Below, piece after piece: positions 1 to 10,152 of a stretch of 64,000 bases of DNA. Below the pieces are notes generated by a model. It did not search any database. It was not told where the DNA came from and was given only the letters and a program-made list of their open reading frames with translations. The stretch comes from Argyresthia goedartella (Eukaryota > Arthropoda > Insecta > Lepidoptera > Argyresthiidae): NCBI GenBank assembly GCA_949825045.1, contig OX463827.1:6346501-6410500 (forward strand). The letters are read 5' to 3'. The position numbers were made by a program, and so were the translations under genes. How positions within the stretch are numbered: position 1 is the stretch's first letter; every line of letters begins with the position of its first letter.

Positions 1-171
1 CGTGGGTAGATTAGATTACACCAGAAAGAAAGAAAGATTTTTGTCATCACATCATTGTTATCCCGTCATTGTTTTGGATAACCTAAATTTGAACGCATTT
101 TTTGTCATATGTGTTTTGTCAAATAACCTTATAACTAAAAAAGGTTACAAATATAACAATATTATCCTTTA

Positions 172-2082
172 TTTCCTCAGATGGGGCAGTGGCATAGTAT
201 GGCCGTGTAAAATAAACATCACTATTTCCTCAGATGGGGCAGTGGCATAGTATGGCCGTGTAAAATAAACATCACTATTTCCTCAGATGGGGCAGGGCAT
301 AGTATGGCCGTGTAAAATAAACATCACTATTTCCTCAGATGGGGCAGTGGCATAGTATGGCCGTGTAAAATAAACATCACTATTTCCTCAGATGGGGCAG
401 TGGCATAGTATGGCCGTGTTAAATAAACATCACTATTTCCTCAGATGGGGCAGTGGCATAGTATGGCCGTGTTAAATAAACATCACTATTTCCTCAGATG
501 GGGCAGTGGCATAGTATGGCCGTGTAAAATAAACATCACTATTTCCTCAGATGGGGCAGTGGAATAGTATGGCCGTGTAAAATAAACATCACTATTTCCT
601 CAGATGGGGCAGTGGCATAGTATGGCCGTGTAAAATAAACATCACTATTTCCTCAGATGGGGCAGTGGCATAGTATGGCCGTGTAAAATAAACATCACTA
701 TTTCCTCAGATGGGGCAGTGGCATAGTATGGCCGTGTAAAATAAACATCACTATTTCCTCAGATGGGGCAGTGGCATAGTATGGCCGTGTAAAATAAACA
801 TCACTATTTCCTCAGATGGGGCAGTGGCATAGTATGGCCGTGTAAAATAAACATCACTATTTCCTCAGATGGGGCAGTGGCATAGTATGGCCGTGTAAAA
901 TAAACATCACTATTTCCTCAGATGGGGCAGTGGCATAGTATGGCCGTGTAAAATAAACATCACTATTTCCTCAGATGGGGCAGTGGCATAGTATGGCCGT
1001 GTAAAATAAACATCACTATTTCCTCAGATGGGGCAGTGGCATAGTATGGCCGTGTAAAATAAACATCACTATTTCCTCAGATGGGGCAGTGGCATAGTAT
1101 GGCCGTGTAAAATAAACATCACTATTTCCTCAGATGGGGCAGTGGCATAGTATGGCCGTGTAAAATAAACATCACTATTTCCTCAGATGGGGCAGTGGCA
1201 TAGTATGGCCGTGTAAAATAAACATCACTATTTCCTCAGATGGGGCAGTGGCATAGTATGGCCGTGTAAAATAAACATCACTATTTCCTCAGATGGGGCA
1301 GTGGCATAGTATGGCCGTGTAAAATAAACATCACTATTTCCTTAGATGGGGCAGTGGCATAGTATGGCCGTGTAAAATAAACATCACTATTTCCTCAGAT
1401 GGGGCAGTGGCATAGTATGGCCGTGTAAAATAAACATCACTATTTCCTCAGATGGGGCAGTGGCATAGTATGGCCGTGTAAAATAAACATCACTATTTCC
1501 TCAGATGGGGCAGTGGCATAGTATGGCCGTGTAAAATAAACATCACTATTTCCTCAGATGGGGCAGTGGCATAGTATGGCCGTGTAAAATAAACATCACT
1601 ATTTCCTCAGATGGGGCAGTGGCATAGTATGGCCGTGTAAAATAAACATCACTATTTCCTCAGATGGGGCAGTGGCATAGTATGGCCGTGTAAAATAAAC
1701 ATCACTATTTCCTCAGATGGGGCAGTGGCATAGTATGGCCGTGTAAAATAAACATCACTATTTCCTCAGATGGGGCAGTGGCATAGTATGGCCGTGTAAA
1801 ATAAACATCACTATTTCCTCAGATGGGGCAGTGGCATAGTATGGCCGTGTAAAATAAACATCACTATTTCCTCAGATGGGGCAGTGGCATAGTATGGCCG
1901 TGTAAAATAAACATCACTATTTCCTCAGATGGGGCAGTGGCATAGTATGGCCGTGTAAAATAAACATCACTATTTCCTCAGATGGGGCAGTGGCATAGTA
2001 TGGCCGTGTAAAATAAACATCACTATTTCCTCAGATGGGGCAGTGGCATAGTATGGCCGTGTAAAATAAACATCACTATTTT
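172..2082. repeat. 53-bp minisatellite, about 36 copies
   Basis: Tandem array with a 53-bp unit containing TTTCCTCAGATGGGGCAGTG and a TAAAATAAACATCACTA tail. It runs without interruption for about 1.9 kb, or about 36 units. Units are nearly identical. Visible variants are a one-base deletion near 291, two adjacent units with GTGTTAAATAAA near 418 and 471, one GGAATAG unit near 562 and one CTTAGATGG unit near 1343. The high homogeneity suggests recent expansion or conversion. Because 53 is not a multiple of 3 and stops recur, the array has no coding potential. Confidence 0.97.
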
Positions 2083-2533
2083 TGACATGTCTCTAGTTTT
2101 GACAGATGTCATGATTTCCTGTCAAGATGATGAAGTCTTTAATGATATATAGATCCGAGGTCGACCTGTGTTCTCGGACGGGATTCGCAAGGGTCGCCAC
2201 TTATTGTCTGCGTTATAAATAAGTTCTCTTTTATATCATGTAATCTTTAGCTTCTCTGACCATAGATTTAATGACTGTGTGTGTCCATTCGGTTTTACCG
2301 TTATATCACAAGCATGTAAGTATGTTTATAATATATAAATAAATAAATAAATATATAGTAATACCTGTCAAAAAAGTGACATCTGATATTTATGGTAACA
2401 CCTGTCAAATTTTTTAACACCTGTCAAAGTCATGACGCCTGTCAAAATCATAACTGCAACCTGACAAAAATAGCGACTCTTCGCAATCAATTGATAATCG
2501 CTATGAATGACAGTTCTGACAAAGGCCAATTTG
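2083..2533. other. Non-coding flank with TGACA(C/G)CTGTCA-type motifs
   Basis: No gene is seen. Positions 2085-2470 carry scattered short motifs of the form CACCTGTCAAA or TTTTGACAGATGTCA. The same motif family is dense at 22.6-23.0 kb and 25.77-25.86 kb. A short AAATA run lies near 2337. Confidence 0.6.
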
Positions 2534-3125
2534 AATTAAGCCACAGATAAGATAACCTAAAGATACCGTATCGCGCAATTATTTCATAGAACCGATGCTG
2601 CCAAACGCACAGGGGGTGCGGGGGACGCAGCGAGCGCTCACCTTGCTGTGATTCGTCGATTCAAATTTAAGCGGGCGTCGGACTGTCTGCCCATCGCTAG
2701 TGTTGAACGCGTGATATTGTGTATACTGTATAGTATCGATAATTGTTGGTTGCAAATTAGTTAGTGACTGTAAAGTGAATGTGAATTCCACAGTCGCGAT
2801 GTGCATTATTTTATAATTTATACGAATTAAACTATTGCGATGACCGCATTTTATCGATAGACAAAGCTTCCGTCCCTCTCGCATTTATATACTGTCGTAA
2901 TCTGACCAATCGCAAAGCTTGAAATTGCGAAGCCACGCCCATTTATAGAATGCGCACTCAAAACGTCTACTACATACAAAGTGTGAGAATGGCCGCCCAG
3001 ATGCTTCATCCATCGATAAAAACACAAAATTTATATCCTTTCTGGTAAAATAAATAATTATAAAAAACTCCTAATTTCAAAGTTGTATGTAGCACAAAAA
3101 AAACATTGTAAAATCATAATAATTA

Positions 3126-3131
3126 TTTATT
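3126..3131 (-). terminator. Candidate polyadenylation signal of the P-element gene
   Basis: AATAAA on the minus strand (TTTATT on plus), about 40 nt downstream of the last in-frame stop of the transposase. Position and motif fit a 3'-end signal; the surroundings are AT-rich, so chance occurrence is possible. Confidence 0.5.
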
Positions 3132-5797
3132 ATTGACCCTTAAAATGTATCAGCTTGGTGAAAATTCTTCTTATGGGATTCTGACTTGTTTGTTTTTTTT
3201 TGCTAAATAAGCTAATCGCACATTTATATATTTTTCTATTACCGACTTAGTTAAATCTATGACGTGGTTCGTATTTTCGTAATCAAATTGATGTCTCGTT
3301 AAATCGGGAAACAATTCTTCATTGGCAAACGACTGCAATGTTTTCGTTGTTAGGAATATAAACCTACGATCAGGTTTGATAATTTTGTAATTATCATTGC
3401 TTTTTATAACCAGTTCACATCGCCGACAGATTTTATTAACCATTTCAGATGGGTAGATTAAACCCCCTATGTCTCTTGCAAATATGAGGGAATTTCTTTT
3501 TTCGTTTAAAGATATTAATCCTTGAATACATTTACTACATTTTATTCTTTTGATTAACGAGTTCACTACAAATCCAGAAATATATTCAATTATATGTTAA
3601 GCAAACAATGACAATGATGTCTCCTGAACAGCAATTGCCAAATCATCTTCATCTGTATCATCATTACTCTTCGTCATGTTTATATTTCGTTCCACTGTCA
3701 TATTAATACGATCAACTGAAGAACAATTCAAAATTGATATATTTTCTAAAGGTATGCAATTTCCCGTGACAGACTGCTGCAGTTCAGTATGAATTAGCAT
3801 TTTTTTATAAATACCTTCAAACTGACGAGGTGTTGGGTTATCATTACAACCGCCAGCTGATCTTACGTTGCAGAAAAAAAGCTCTATATGATCTTGAGAC
3901 ACTTTATGCAGCGGCAAGTACGTTATGGGATAGGCTTCATTTTCAACTAATGCTTTGAATAGTATTTTTGCACATTCAATGCTGACGCACAGTCCAAGAT
4001 ATCCGGTAAAGCGGCGAGATTTTATTAATTCAACATTTTTTTTCGGTCTTGAGATGTTTCATGGACAGTAAGCGACAGTAGGTATAGTTTTGCCTCATCC
4101 ATTCTTCTACAAACATCTAAATAATTTTCTCTGTTCATTGCTCGTTTAAAACCATAGCCGTGAGTTTTACAGTCCAAGATGTCAAATAAGTCGTTTATGG
4201 TCATCAAAAATTTGACAGTTCCATTGACATCTTGGAATTCTTTAATTTTCAGTTCTGTGTTACAAAACATCAGAGCAATTGCAACACTTCTACTAAAAAT
4301 TTGCGTGGCCAATTTGACTTTCATAACATTTTTTTTGAAATTTATATGAGCTGAACGGAGCTTATTAGCCATATGGAAAGACCTTTTTCTTGAATCTCGT
4401 GCAATTGCTCGATATGTTTCCATTGTATTTGATTATTTTCACCGTCTTTTAAGATACCGTAAAATTGAAAACTATTCCTTATAAGCTTCACCATATGTAC
4501 AGGATCTAAGAAAACCACTACTTCATTGACATCTACTGTTAAAGTTGTCTTCATATTATGAAGATCTAAATTACATCCGAGCTTTTTGACTGCTGAAAAT
4601 TTGTAGGACAGCCATCAAATATCAAAGCCTTTATTTCGAAGTTGACATCTTTACATAACCGGATGGCTTGTCGTATTAAGGTTGCTTTTTGATCGGCATT
4701 CAATTTATTAGCTAAAAAGTAGCCAATTGGCACCTTGAAAGAAGCGTTAAATGGCACTACCAAAAACACCAAAGCTTCGGAACATTTTTCTGTGCTGTCT
4801 GTGTCTAATTCGCCTCCAAAGTCAATATATCCATACGATCTATGGTTATGCGGGTTAAACTCAATATCATTATTGTTAACTGACATTTCATCAAAAATCA
4901 ATGTGCCGAATAGTTTTTGTTTCAGTTGTTCTGATTATAACTTAAGTGCATTGAAAGCTTCTTTTGTAAAGCCAGGGCAACCATCGACGGTTTGATACCA
5001 TTTTGATAGCGTTTTTGGATGCGGTAAACACGTGTTAAATGTTTTCCTAACGTATTGGTAGGCTCTACTGGAGTAAAAATTTAATGTTAGTGCAAATGTT
5101 CGCAGTTGAGGAGAATATTTCGCTCGACTTATTTTACCTGAGGTAGCATTTGTTATTTGAAGTTTAAAAATTTCTGAACTTTGAACACCGATATGTTCTA
5201 AGATAGACGTATGCTCGTCAGTGACTAATTTTTTAACTTCTAGTTCCTTCAGTAGCGTTTTCAATGAAGTAATTTTTTTTTCATTGTGCGATTAGAACTT
5301 TGCAAACGTTTTACTTTAATTTTTGTCTGTTTAAGTTTTTGCGAAAGGTCAGCTATAGCGATATGGAGACGCTTTTTTCGGGGAGTACTACAATTCGAAA
5401 TTGATTCTAAATAGTTCGTCTTCGTGTCCGTTTGAAAGTTGTATTTTGCAGTAGCTTGACTCGTTGTAGAAGGAACTGCATGATCCGTTGTAATGCAATA
5501 TTCTGTAAAAAATATAGATTGGTATATAAACACGGCTCAATTTAGGTCAATTAAAAAATAAAAAACACTGTTATTGTATGAAAATATTGAAACACTTACC
5601 TCTGTTTCTATAATAGTTATAGCCGGTTTCATTTCCGTATTTAATAGAAAGGAACTTTGATGATGCATTCCTTCATGAGAGATCTAGAAAAATAAAAAAT
5701 ATATTTAAGAGGTAGTAGTTTTTGCTTTGCTTAGTTTTATAATAAAGTAGGGTAGACAAAAAACAGTTAAAAAATAACTCAATTATATATTCATATG

Positions 5798-7545
5798 CAG
5801 TGGTGGTCATATAATTAAGAACGACTATTTGAAAACAAGCTTTTTTAAAACTTACGAGAATAACACTTGTTGCATATCGTTTTGTATCTCTCTCGGTATC
5901 GTAAAACTGTTTTACACAATCGTAGCAAACAGTTATAATATGATAGATTCAACAATATTATTATATAAGTAAAATTTTTGTATATAATATATCTTAACAT
6001 GTTATTGCAAACTTACTGGCTGGCCACATAATTAAGAACGCTGGATAGTTTATTTTTTTATTCAAATTTAAATAGAGAACACTCTGTAACTAGGCCACTA
6101 TTCGAGTAATTTTGGCGCCATTTAGTTCTGTAAAAGTCAAAAAGTTGATCGTTTCATAATAAAAAAAATGGGAAAAAATAAAAGTTGTGATGCATCTACA
6201 AGGGAAGTAATAATAAAACTTCGCGATATGAATTGGTCATATAAAAAGATTGCCAATCATTTGCAGTGCTCAAAAACGATGATATTCCACGCTGTGAAGC
6301 ATTTTAACACACATCAAACAACTTTAAATATTCCTCGTGTACCTAAACAGAGAAAGTCATCTCAGCGAGACGATCGAAATATCGTGCGTTTGGCAAAACA
6401 ATACCCTTTTAAGGGGTCTAATGAGTTAAAAAAAGATTAATTTGGTGAAAATAGCCCTTCAGCGATCTCAGCGCGCACTATCCGAAGGCGATTGATAGAA
6501 GCGAAGTTGAACGGAAGGATAGCAAGAAAGGTGCCCATGTTGAAACAGTGTCATAGGCAAGCCCGGCTTGCATTTGCTAGGAGGTATGAAAGCTGGACAG
6601 CAAGACAGTGGAAAAATGTTCTTTTCTCTGACGAAACAAAAATTAACAGAGTATGTTCTGATGGGAAACGATATGTTCGACGCCCTCCGAATACAGCATT
6701 TGACCCCAAGTACACAAAAATGACATTAAAGCATGGTGGTGGAAATGTGAAAATTTGAGGATGCTTCTCTGGTCATGGTGTTGGACTTGTTAGACTGATA
6801 GAAGGAAACATGGACCAATTCCAGTACAAAAATATACTCGAAGAAACTATGTTACCATATGCTGAAGACGTACTTCCGATTATTTGGACATTCCAACACG
6901 ACAACGATCCGAAGCACACTGCACGCACCGTTAAAGAATTCCTCACATCTCAATCAGTTTCTGTCTTAGAATGGCCACCGAACAGCCCAGATTTAAATAC
7001 CATAGAGCATCTTTGGTGCGAAGTCAAGAAAAAGGTTTCAAATCGACGATGTGGTAACCTAACTGAGTTATATAACGTTTTTTTAGAAGAATGGCGCTCT
7101 ATTTCTCTTGAAAAATGTCAAAAATTGTTAGAATCAATGCCTCGTCGGTGTAAGGCAGTTATTAAAAGCCATGGTCACGCTACAAACTATTAACTTAGAA
7201 TAAAATGTATTAAATTATAATTTTTAACATTGTCACTGTCTTATTTAATGTGATTTGTAAAATCTAAGTATCTACGGAAACAACTCTCGAGCAGCTTAAG
7301 AATCGTTCTTAATTATTTGTCCAGCATTTTTGACTTGAATTTGTAATTATCGATAATCAATAAAATTTGTAAAAAAAATAGTAAATGTTTTAAATATTTA
7401 CTCCTAATCCCGTTTACTTTATCGATGTAGCTATTTCATAACACAACTAATTACTTTTAAGAAGGAACTTAAAAGTACACATAGCAAAGTTTTGAAAAAA
7501 AATATCTGGTACTACAAATCGTTCTTAATTATATGACCACCACTG
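5798..7545 (+). mobile_element. Tc1/mariner element with IR/DR ends, nested in the P-element
   Basis: A 1748-bp element starting CAGTGGTGGTCATATAATTA and ending with its reverse complement. The right flank is TA; the left is TG, read as a mutated TA duplication. A second pair of similar motifs (ATAATTAAGAACG near 6028; CGTTCTTAATTATTTGTCC near 7303) lies inside each end. This gives the inverted-repeat/direct-repeat arrangement known from Sleeping Beauty-type Tc1 elements. It sits in an intron of the P-element transposase on the opposite strand, so it inserted later. Confidence 0.95.
6168..7193 (+). pseudogene. Tc1-type DD34E transposase with two nonsense codons
   Basis: One continuous frame of about 341 codons, the normal size for Tc1 transposases, broken by TAA at 6438 and TGA at 6756. 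The N-terminus has the helix-turn-helix region (residues about 10-60), then an RTIRRRL block. Catalytic residues are visible: Asp in FSDET (about residue 155), Asp in QHDNDPKHTA (about 245) and Glu in NTIEHLW (about 280), with 34 residues between the last two. The TGA replaces the Trp expected in a VWGCF-like motif, so it looks like a TGG-to-TGA change. No frameshift is seen, so decay is recent or slight. The copy cannot make full-length enzyme without readthrough. Confidence 0.95.
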
Positions 7546-8077
7546 TATATATATTCATATTCTATTTTTCTATTCTATTCTATTTTTTTATATTTTTTTT
7601 CTTTTTTCTTTTTATTTTTTTTTTATTTTTCTTTACTTTTTTTTTTTCTTTTTTTTTAATCCTTTTCTTTCAATTACGTGTAAGGTTCAATGTTAGTTTA
7701 AAACTGTAATTATTTGAAATTATTGAAGACATACCTCTGCCTCTAGCATAGGTGTAGCCGATATTGCTTCCATAATTATTGGAAAGGAGCATTGATTTTG
7801 CATTCCTTCGTGAGAGATCTAAAAACAAATATATATTTTATATATAATATTTTAATGTAAGTAAATTACTAGTAATTACTATTTTGGGTTTGCGTTATTT
7901 ATTACTTAGTTTGCCACCGCCTGCAATATTTTATAGCTTACCTTCAAGCCGTTCAGGCTGTCGCAGGGAACATAGAATGATACATATATACATACATACA
8001 CAAAAAAAAGTTAAAAAAAATAAACTCAACCACTACATTGAAGTTTCAAAATAAGCAGAATTATAAGACAAACATAC
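7546..8077. other. P-element intron sequence with T-rich tract
   Basis: Apart from the 84-nt exon at 7735-7818, this is intronic. It has a long T-rich stretch at about 7560-7665 and AT-rich spacer. No independent gene is seen. Confidence 0.6.
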
Positions 8078-8172
8078 CTTTGCTTTTGTTAAATCCTGTG
8101 CTTCTTTAGTTTTGGCTGGTAATGCATTTTGACATTGACTTCTTGATTCTTCCCCCGAGATCTAAAAGTATT

Positions 8173-8176
<4 letters not shown>

Positions 8177-8229
<53 letters not shown>
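8177..8229. repeat. (TA)n microsatellite
   Basis: About 26 uninterrupted TA dinucleotides inside intron 2 of the P-element transposase. Confidence 0.97.
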
Positions 8230-8233
<4 letters not shown>

Positions 8234-8329
8234 TTTACGACGCATTAACTGACATAAAGATGATGATGGTGATATTAGCATTGACAATAGGGATAAGAAT
8301 TAAATTATGTACAGGAATGTTGGCTGAAT

Positions 8330-8396
8330 CGAACCCGGGACCTCTCGCTTGCGAAACACAGCCTCAACCGCAACGCCACAGAGGTCCTCAGTAAGA
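8330..8396 (-). mobile_element. tRNA-derived SINE head (family A), fragment
   Basis: Reverse complement reads GACCTCTGTGGCGTTGCGG, an A-box-like region, followed by GGTCCCGGGTTCGATTC, a B-box. It is the same family as the better copy at 14744-14960. It is followed by a piece of a dispersed repeat (CTCCACCACGCTGGCTCA) near 8408. Confidence 0.75.
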
Positions 8397-8507
8397 TTGA
8401 GCAATGCTCCACCACGCTGGCTCATGCGGGTGTCAACTGGCGCTGTCTTTATAGATACAAACCAGTTCATTGATATATCAACAAAATAAACAGGTTAGTT
8501 TACTCAC

Positions 8508-9812
8508 CACAGTTGGGAGGTGAAGCGTAGGAACAGCATATGGATATAAAATTCGATTTTTTGTTAATTTAAAATATTCTGGTTTAAAGTGCCGAGAACA
8601 TATGACACTGCTTGGGGGAGGGAACCAATCATGTGGTCGTTTTGTTGCATTAATCCATATTTCCTTTATGTTTGGACATTTAGGAAACCTTAAACAGAGG
8701 ATACCCATTTTAGTTAACATGCAATGAATGGTTTATAATCAGTGATCGAAAGGGTGAGCTAAAAAAAAAAGAGTCCGAACCGGATTTCTCGGTCAAGAGC
8801 GAACAACAAAAACATTTTTTTATCTTTTTTTTGCGATATTTATATTTTTATTCTATAGAAATATATAAATAAAGTATATTTATATATTATTTATTATTTT
8901 TTCGAAAAAGAGAAAAAATCAAAAAGTTATGATTTTTTTTGGGAATCAGTTCACACTTGGCCGATTTAAATAAAACCTCAACTTAGTTCAGTTAAGTGAG
9001 GGACAGAGCTAAAGTCTGCCTTGTCTATCCCTCTCTTACTCACTAAGCCGGTGCAGCTATTAGCGCTCATGCACACGAGACGGTTTTTCGCCGGAGCTTA
9101 GCCGCTCTGCTCCTGCGAAAAATCGTCTCGTGTGCATGAGCGTTTACTCACTAAACCGGTGCCGGTGCCGGGCCGGGGCGTGTTAAAAAACGGCTAAACG
9201 CGGTTTCCCTAACAATTTACGAAAAAAATACTGAGTCGTACGTATCGCCACACTGTCAAGCATAGTGAGTGGTAGTCTGTGGTAGGTTCTTCGTCATGAC
9301 ATGAACCATGTTAACATCAGAGTGTGTAATGAAATTGAAAATGGAACGGTTTCTAGTTTTCATTGCCAAGTTTCGGAAACGCGAACTTCCACCGACTCTT
9401 TTGACAGATGCAAAACCTTTTTCCTGAGCTCGGAATGTGTAAAATACTTTGAAAATATAAAAGACTTTATTTATGAATTATTTGCCATGTATAGCACCTT
9501 CCTTGAGTTATCTTATCGATATAGTAAACGAACACATTATGGACATCACTAGTTTGCACTAAGCAATGCCACAGATTAATAAAGAATGTCACGTAATGAT
9601 AGACAAGGAAGGAGCGATTACACCATGCAACGTGACAGAAAGAGACTTTCTTAAAAGACATCAACGGGCGTGGGGAACTTTATTTACTCTACACGCTTGT
9701 AATTTTACTGAAATCTTAATAAATCTGCTTACTTGTGAAACGAAATACCATCTTTTTGCACACCAGATGTTGAAGACTTCTTGCCACACAATTTCACGCA
9801 ACAATAAATCAT
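8508..9812 (-). CDS. THAP domain exons 1 and 2 of the P-element transposase
   Basis: Exon 1 runs from the ATG at 9812 to 9733 and encodes MIYCCVKLCG... ending SFH plus two bases before GTAAGC. Exon 2 starts at 8688 after TTTAAG with the single base that completes a Lys codon, giving FHKFPKCP across the junction. It ends at 8508 before GTGAGT in phase 0. Together they form a C2CH THAP zinc finger of about 86 residues: early Cys residues, W at WINATKR, then CSRHF and the AVPTL motif. Both exons are open, so the DNA-binding domain is better preserved than the catalytic part. Intron 1 is 1044 nt and has been invaded by repeats. In P-elements this domain binds the transposon ends. Confidence 0.85.
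8820..9300 (-). repeat. Relic related to the pogo element interior, split by a hairpin insert
   Basis: On the minus strand, 9300-9262 and 8985-8830 resemble 12795-12960 of the pogo element. Shared pieces are CATGACGAAGAAC, TATGCTTGACA, CGGCCAAGTGTGAACTGATT and the following A/T tract with TCGAAAAAATAA. About 280 bp at 8986-9261 separates the two pieces and contains the hairpin at 9064-9142. It lies in intron 1 of the P-element transposase. No terminal repeats were found, so insertion limits are unclear. Confidence 0.6.
9036..9162. repeat. Hairpin (28-bp arms) between 19-bp direct repeats
   Basis: Arms at 9064-9091 and 9115-9142 are inverted copies with one mismatch (core CTCATGCACACGAGACG). 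Near-identical direct repeats TTACTCACTAAGCCGGTGC at 9036-9054 and 9144-9162 flank it (one mismatch). It is GC-rich against the AT-rich background. It may be a small foldback element. Confidence 0.8.
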
Positions 9813-10005
9813 TTTTCACAACTAAAACCACGTCAATAATTTCTTGAGCTTGTGATGTTCCTTGAGCGAAGGCCGTCAGCAGGCTGAAGTTGGCAAAAGA
9901 GGCGTGTCTCATAAGTAATTGAAATTTCATGTAGTAGTGGCAGAGGGGGTCGCCCGACTATGCGGTATCTTTAGGTTATCTTATCTGTGAATTAAGCGAA
10001 CATAC

Positions 10006-10152
10006 TCTTTGGCGCTGCGGTTGTAGCTCTGCCCACCATGTGAGAGTCGTTTATATGTGTGACGTCGCTGTTTCTGGTTCCCCAGACACAGGATATCCTA
10101 GTGTGGGGCCAGAAGCAATGTATGTATATAAATGTTTATGTTTATGTTATCC
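10006..10152 (+). mobile_element. tRNA-derived SINE (family A), partial
   Basis: It begins TTGGCGCTGCGGTTGTAGCT (A-box-like) and continues with the family body TTTCTGGTTCCC, GTGTGGGGCCAGAAGC and the tail AAATGTTTATGTTTATG. The B-box section is missing compared with 14744-14960. It starts a few bases beyond the P-element's right target duplication. Confidence 0.75.

Larger units (their letters stand above)
5600..8161 (-). other. Three tandem copies of one 84-nt phase-0 exon
   Basis: Exons at 8161-8078, 7818-7735 and 5683-5600 are each exactly 84 nt (28 codons). Each is preceded by TAG and opens with ATCTC, and each is followed by GTATGT or GTAAGT. Only phase 0 is open in all three. Translations start ISGEESRSQC, ISHEGMQNQC and ISHEGMHHQS. 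The two last copies also share intron sequence after the donor. This is an exon-plus-intron duplication; alternative or cumulative inclusion keeps the frame. The Tc1-like element later landed between copies two and three. Confidence 0.85.
3171..9812 (-). pseudogene. THAP9/P-element-like transposase, spliced, multiply broken
   Basis: Cut-and-paste transposase gene. Exon 1 (9812-9733) and exon 2 (8688-8508) form the THAP zinc finger. Three 84-nt exons follow (8161-8078, 7818-7735, 5683-5600), then a long exon from about 5502 to 3171. The long exon shows family blocks in order: a lysine-rich coiled coil, YSPQLRTFALTLNFYS, RKTFNTCLPHPKTLSKWY, GCPGFTKEAF, the RNase H-like core IFDEMSV, FLDPVHMVKLIRN, ANKLRSAHI, SQDHIELFF and NPTPRQFEGIYKK, and the C-terminal EYISGFVV. 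Lesions include an in-frame TAA near 4936 and another near 3597. Frameshifts lie near 5270 (A9 run), 4600, 4395 and 4035 (A8 run). The acceptor at 5503 also does not match phase 0 of the preceding exon. Homopolymer shifts could be assembly errors; the stops are harder to explain so. Confidence 0.9.
2542..9989 (-). mobile_element. P-element-type DNA transposon, complete ends, inactivated
   Basis: A ~7.45-kb element read on the minus strand. Inverted ends begin CACAGATAAGATAACC at 2542 and, as reverse complement, at 9989; about 28 bp match (through AAAGATACCG). The ends are flanked by a perfect 8-bp direct repeat, AATTAAGC, at 2534-2541 and 9990-9997. An 8-bp duplication is the P-superfamily hallmark. 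Inside is a THAP9/P-type transposase gene with introns. Later insertions enlarged it: a Tc1-like element in the intron between two 84-nt exons, a SINE and an AT microsatellite in intron 2, and a pogo-related relic plus a hairpin in intron 1. Intact ends with a dead gene mean it could at most be moved by a related transposase. Confidence 0.93.

Noticed and set aside
8340..8396. A functional tRNA gene
   Set aside because: Only the boxes are tRNA-like; the acceptor stem does not close, and the same sequence recurs as the head of SINE family A.
9566..9847. 93-codon plus-strand ORF
   Set aside because: It is antisense to exon 1 and intron 1 of the P transposase, which has a clear THAP motif and splice site.
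9661..9930. 89-codon minus ORF as the protein start of the P-element
   Set aside because: A different frame starting at 9812 gives the THAP Cys residues and correct splice phase.
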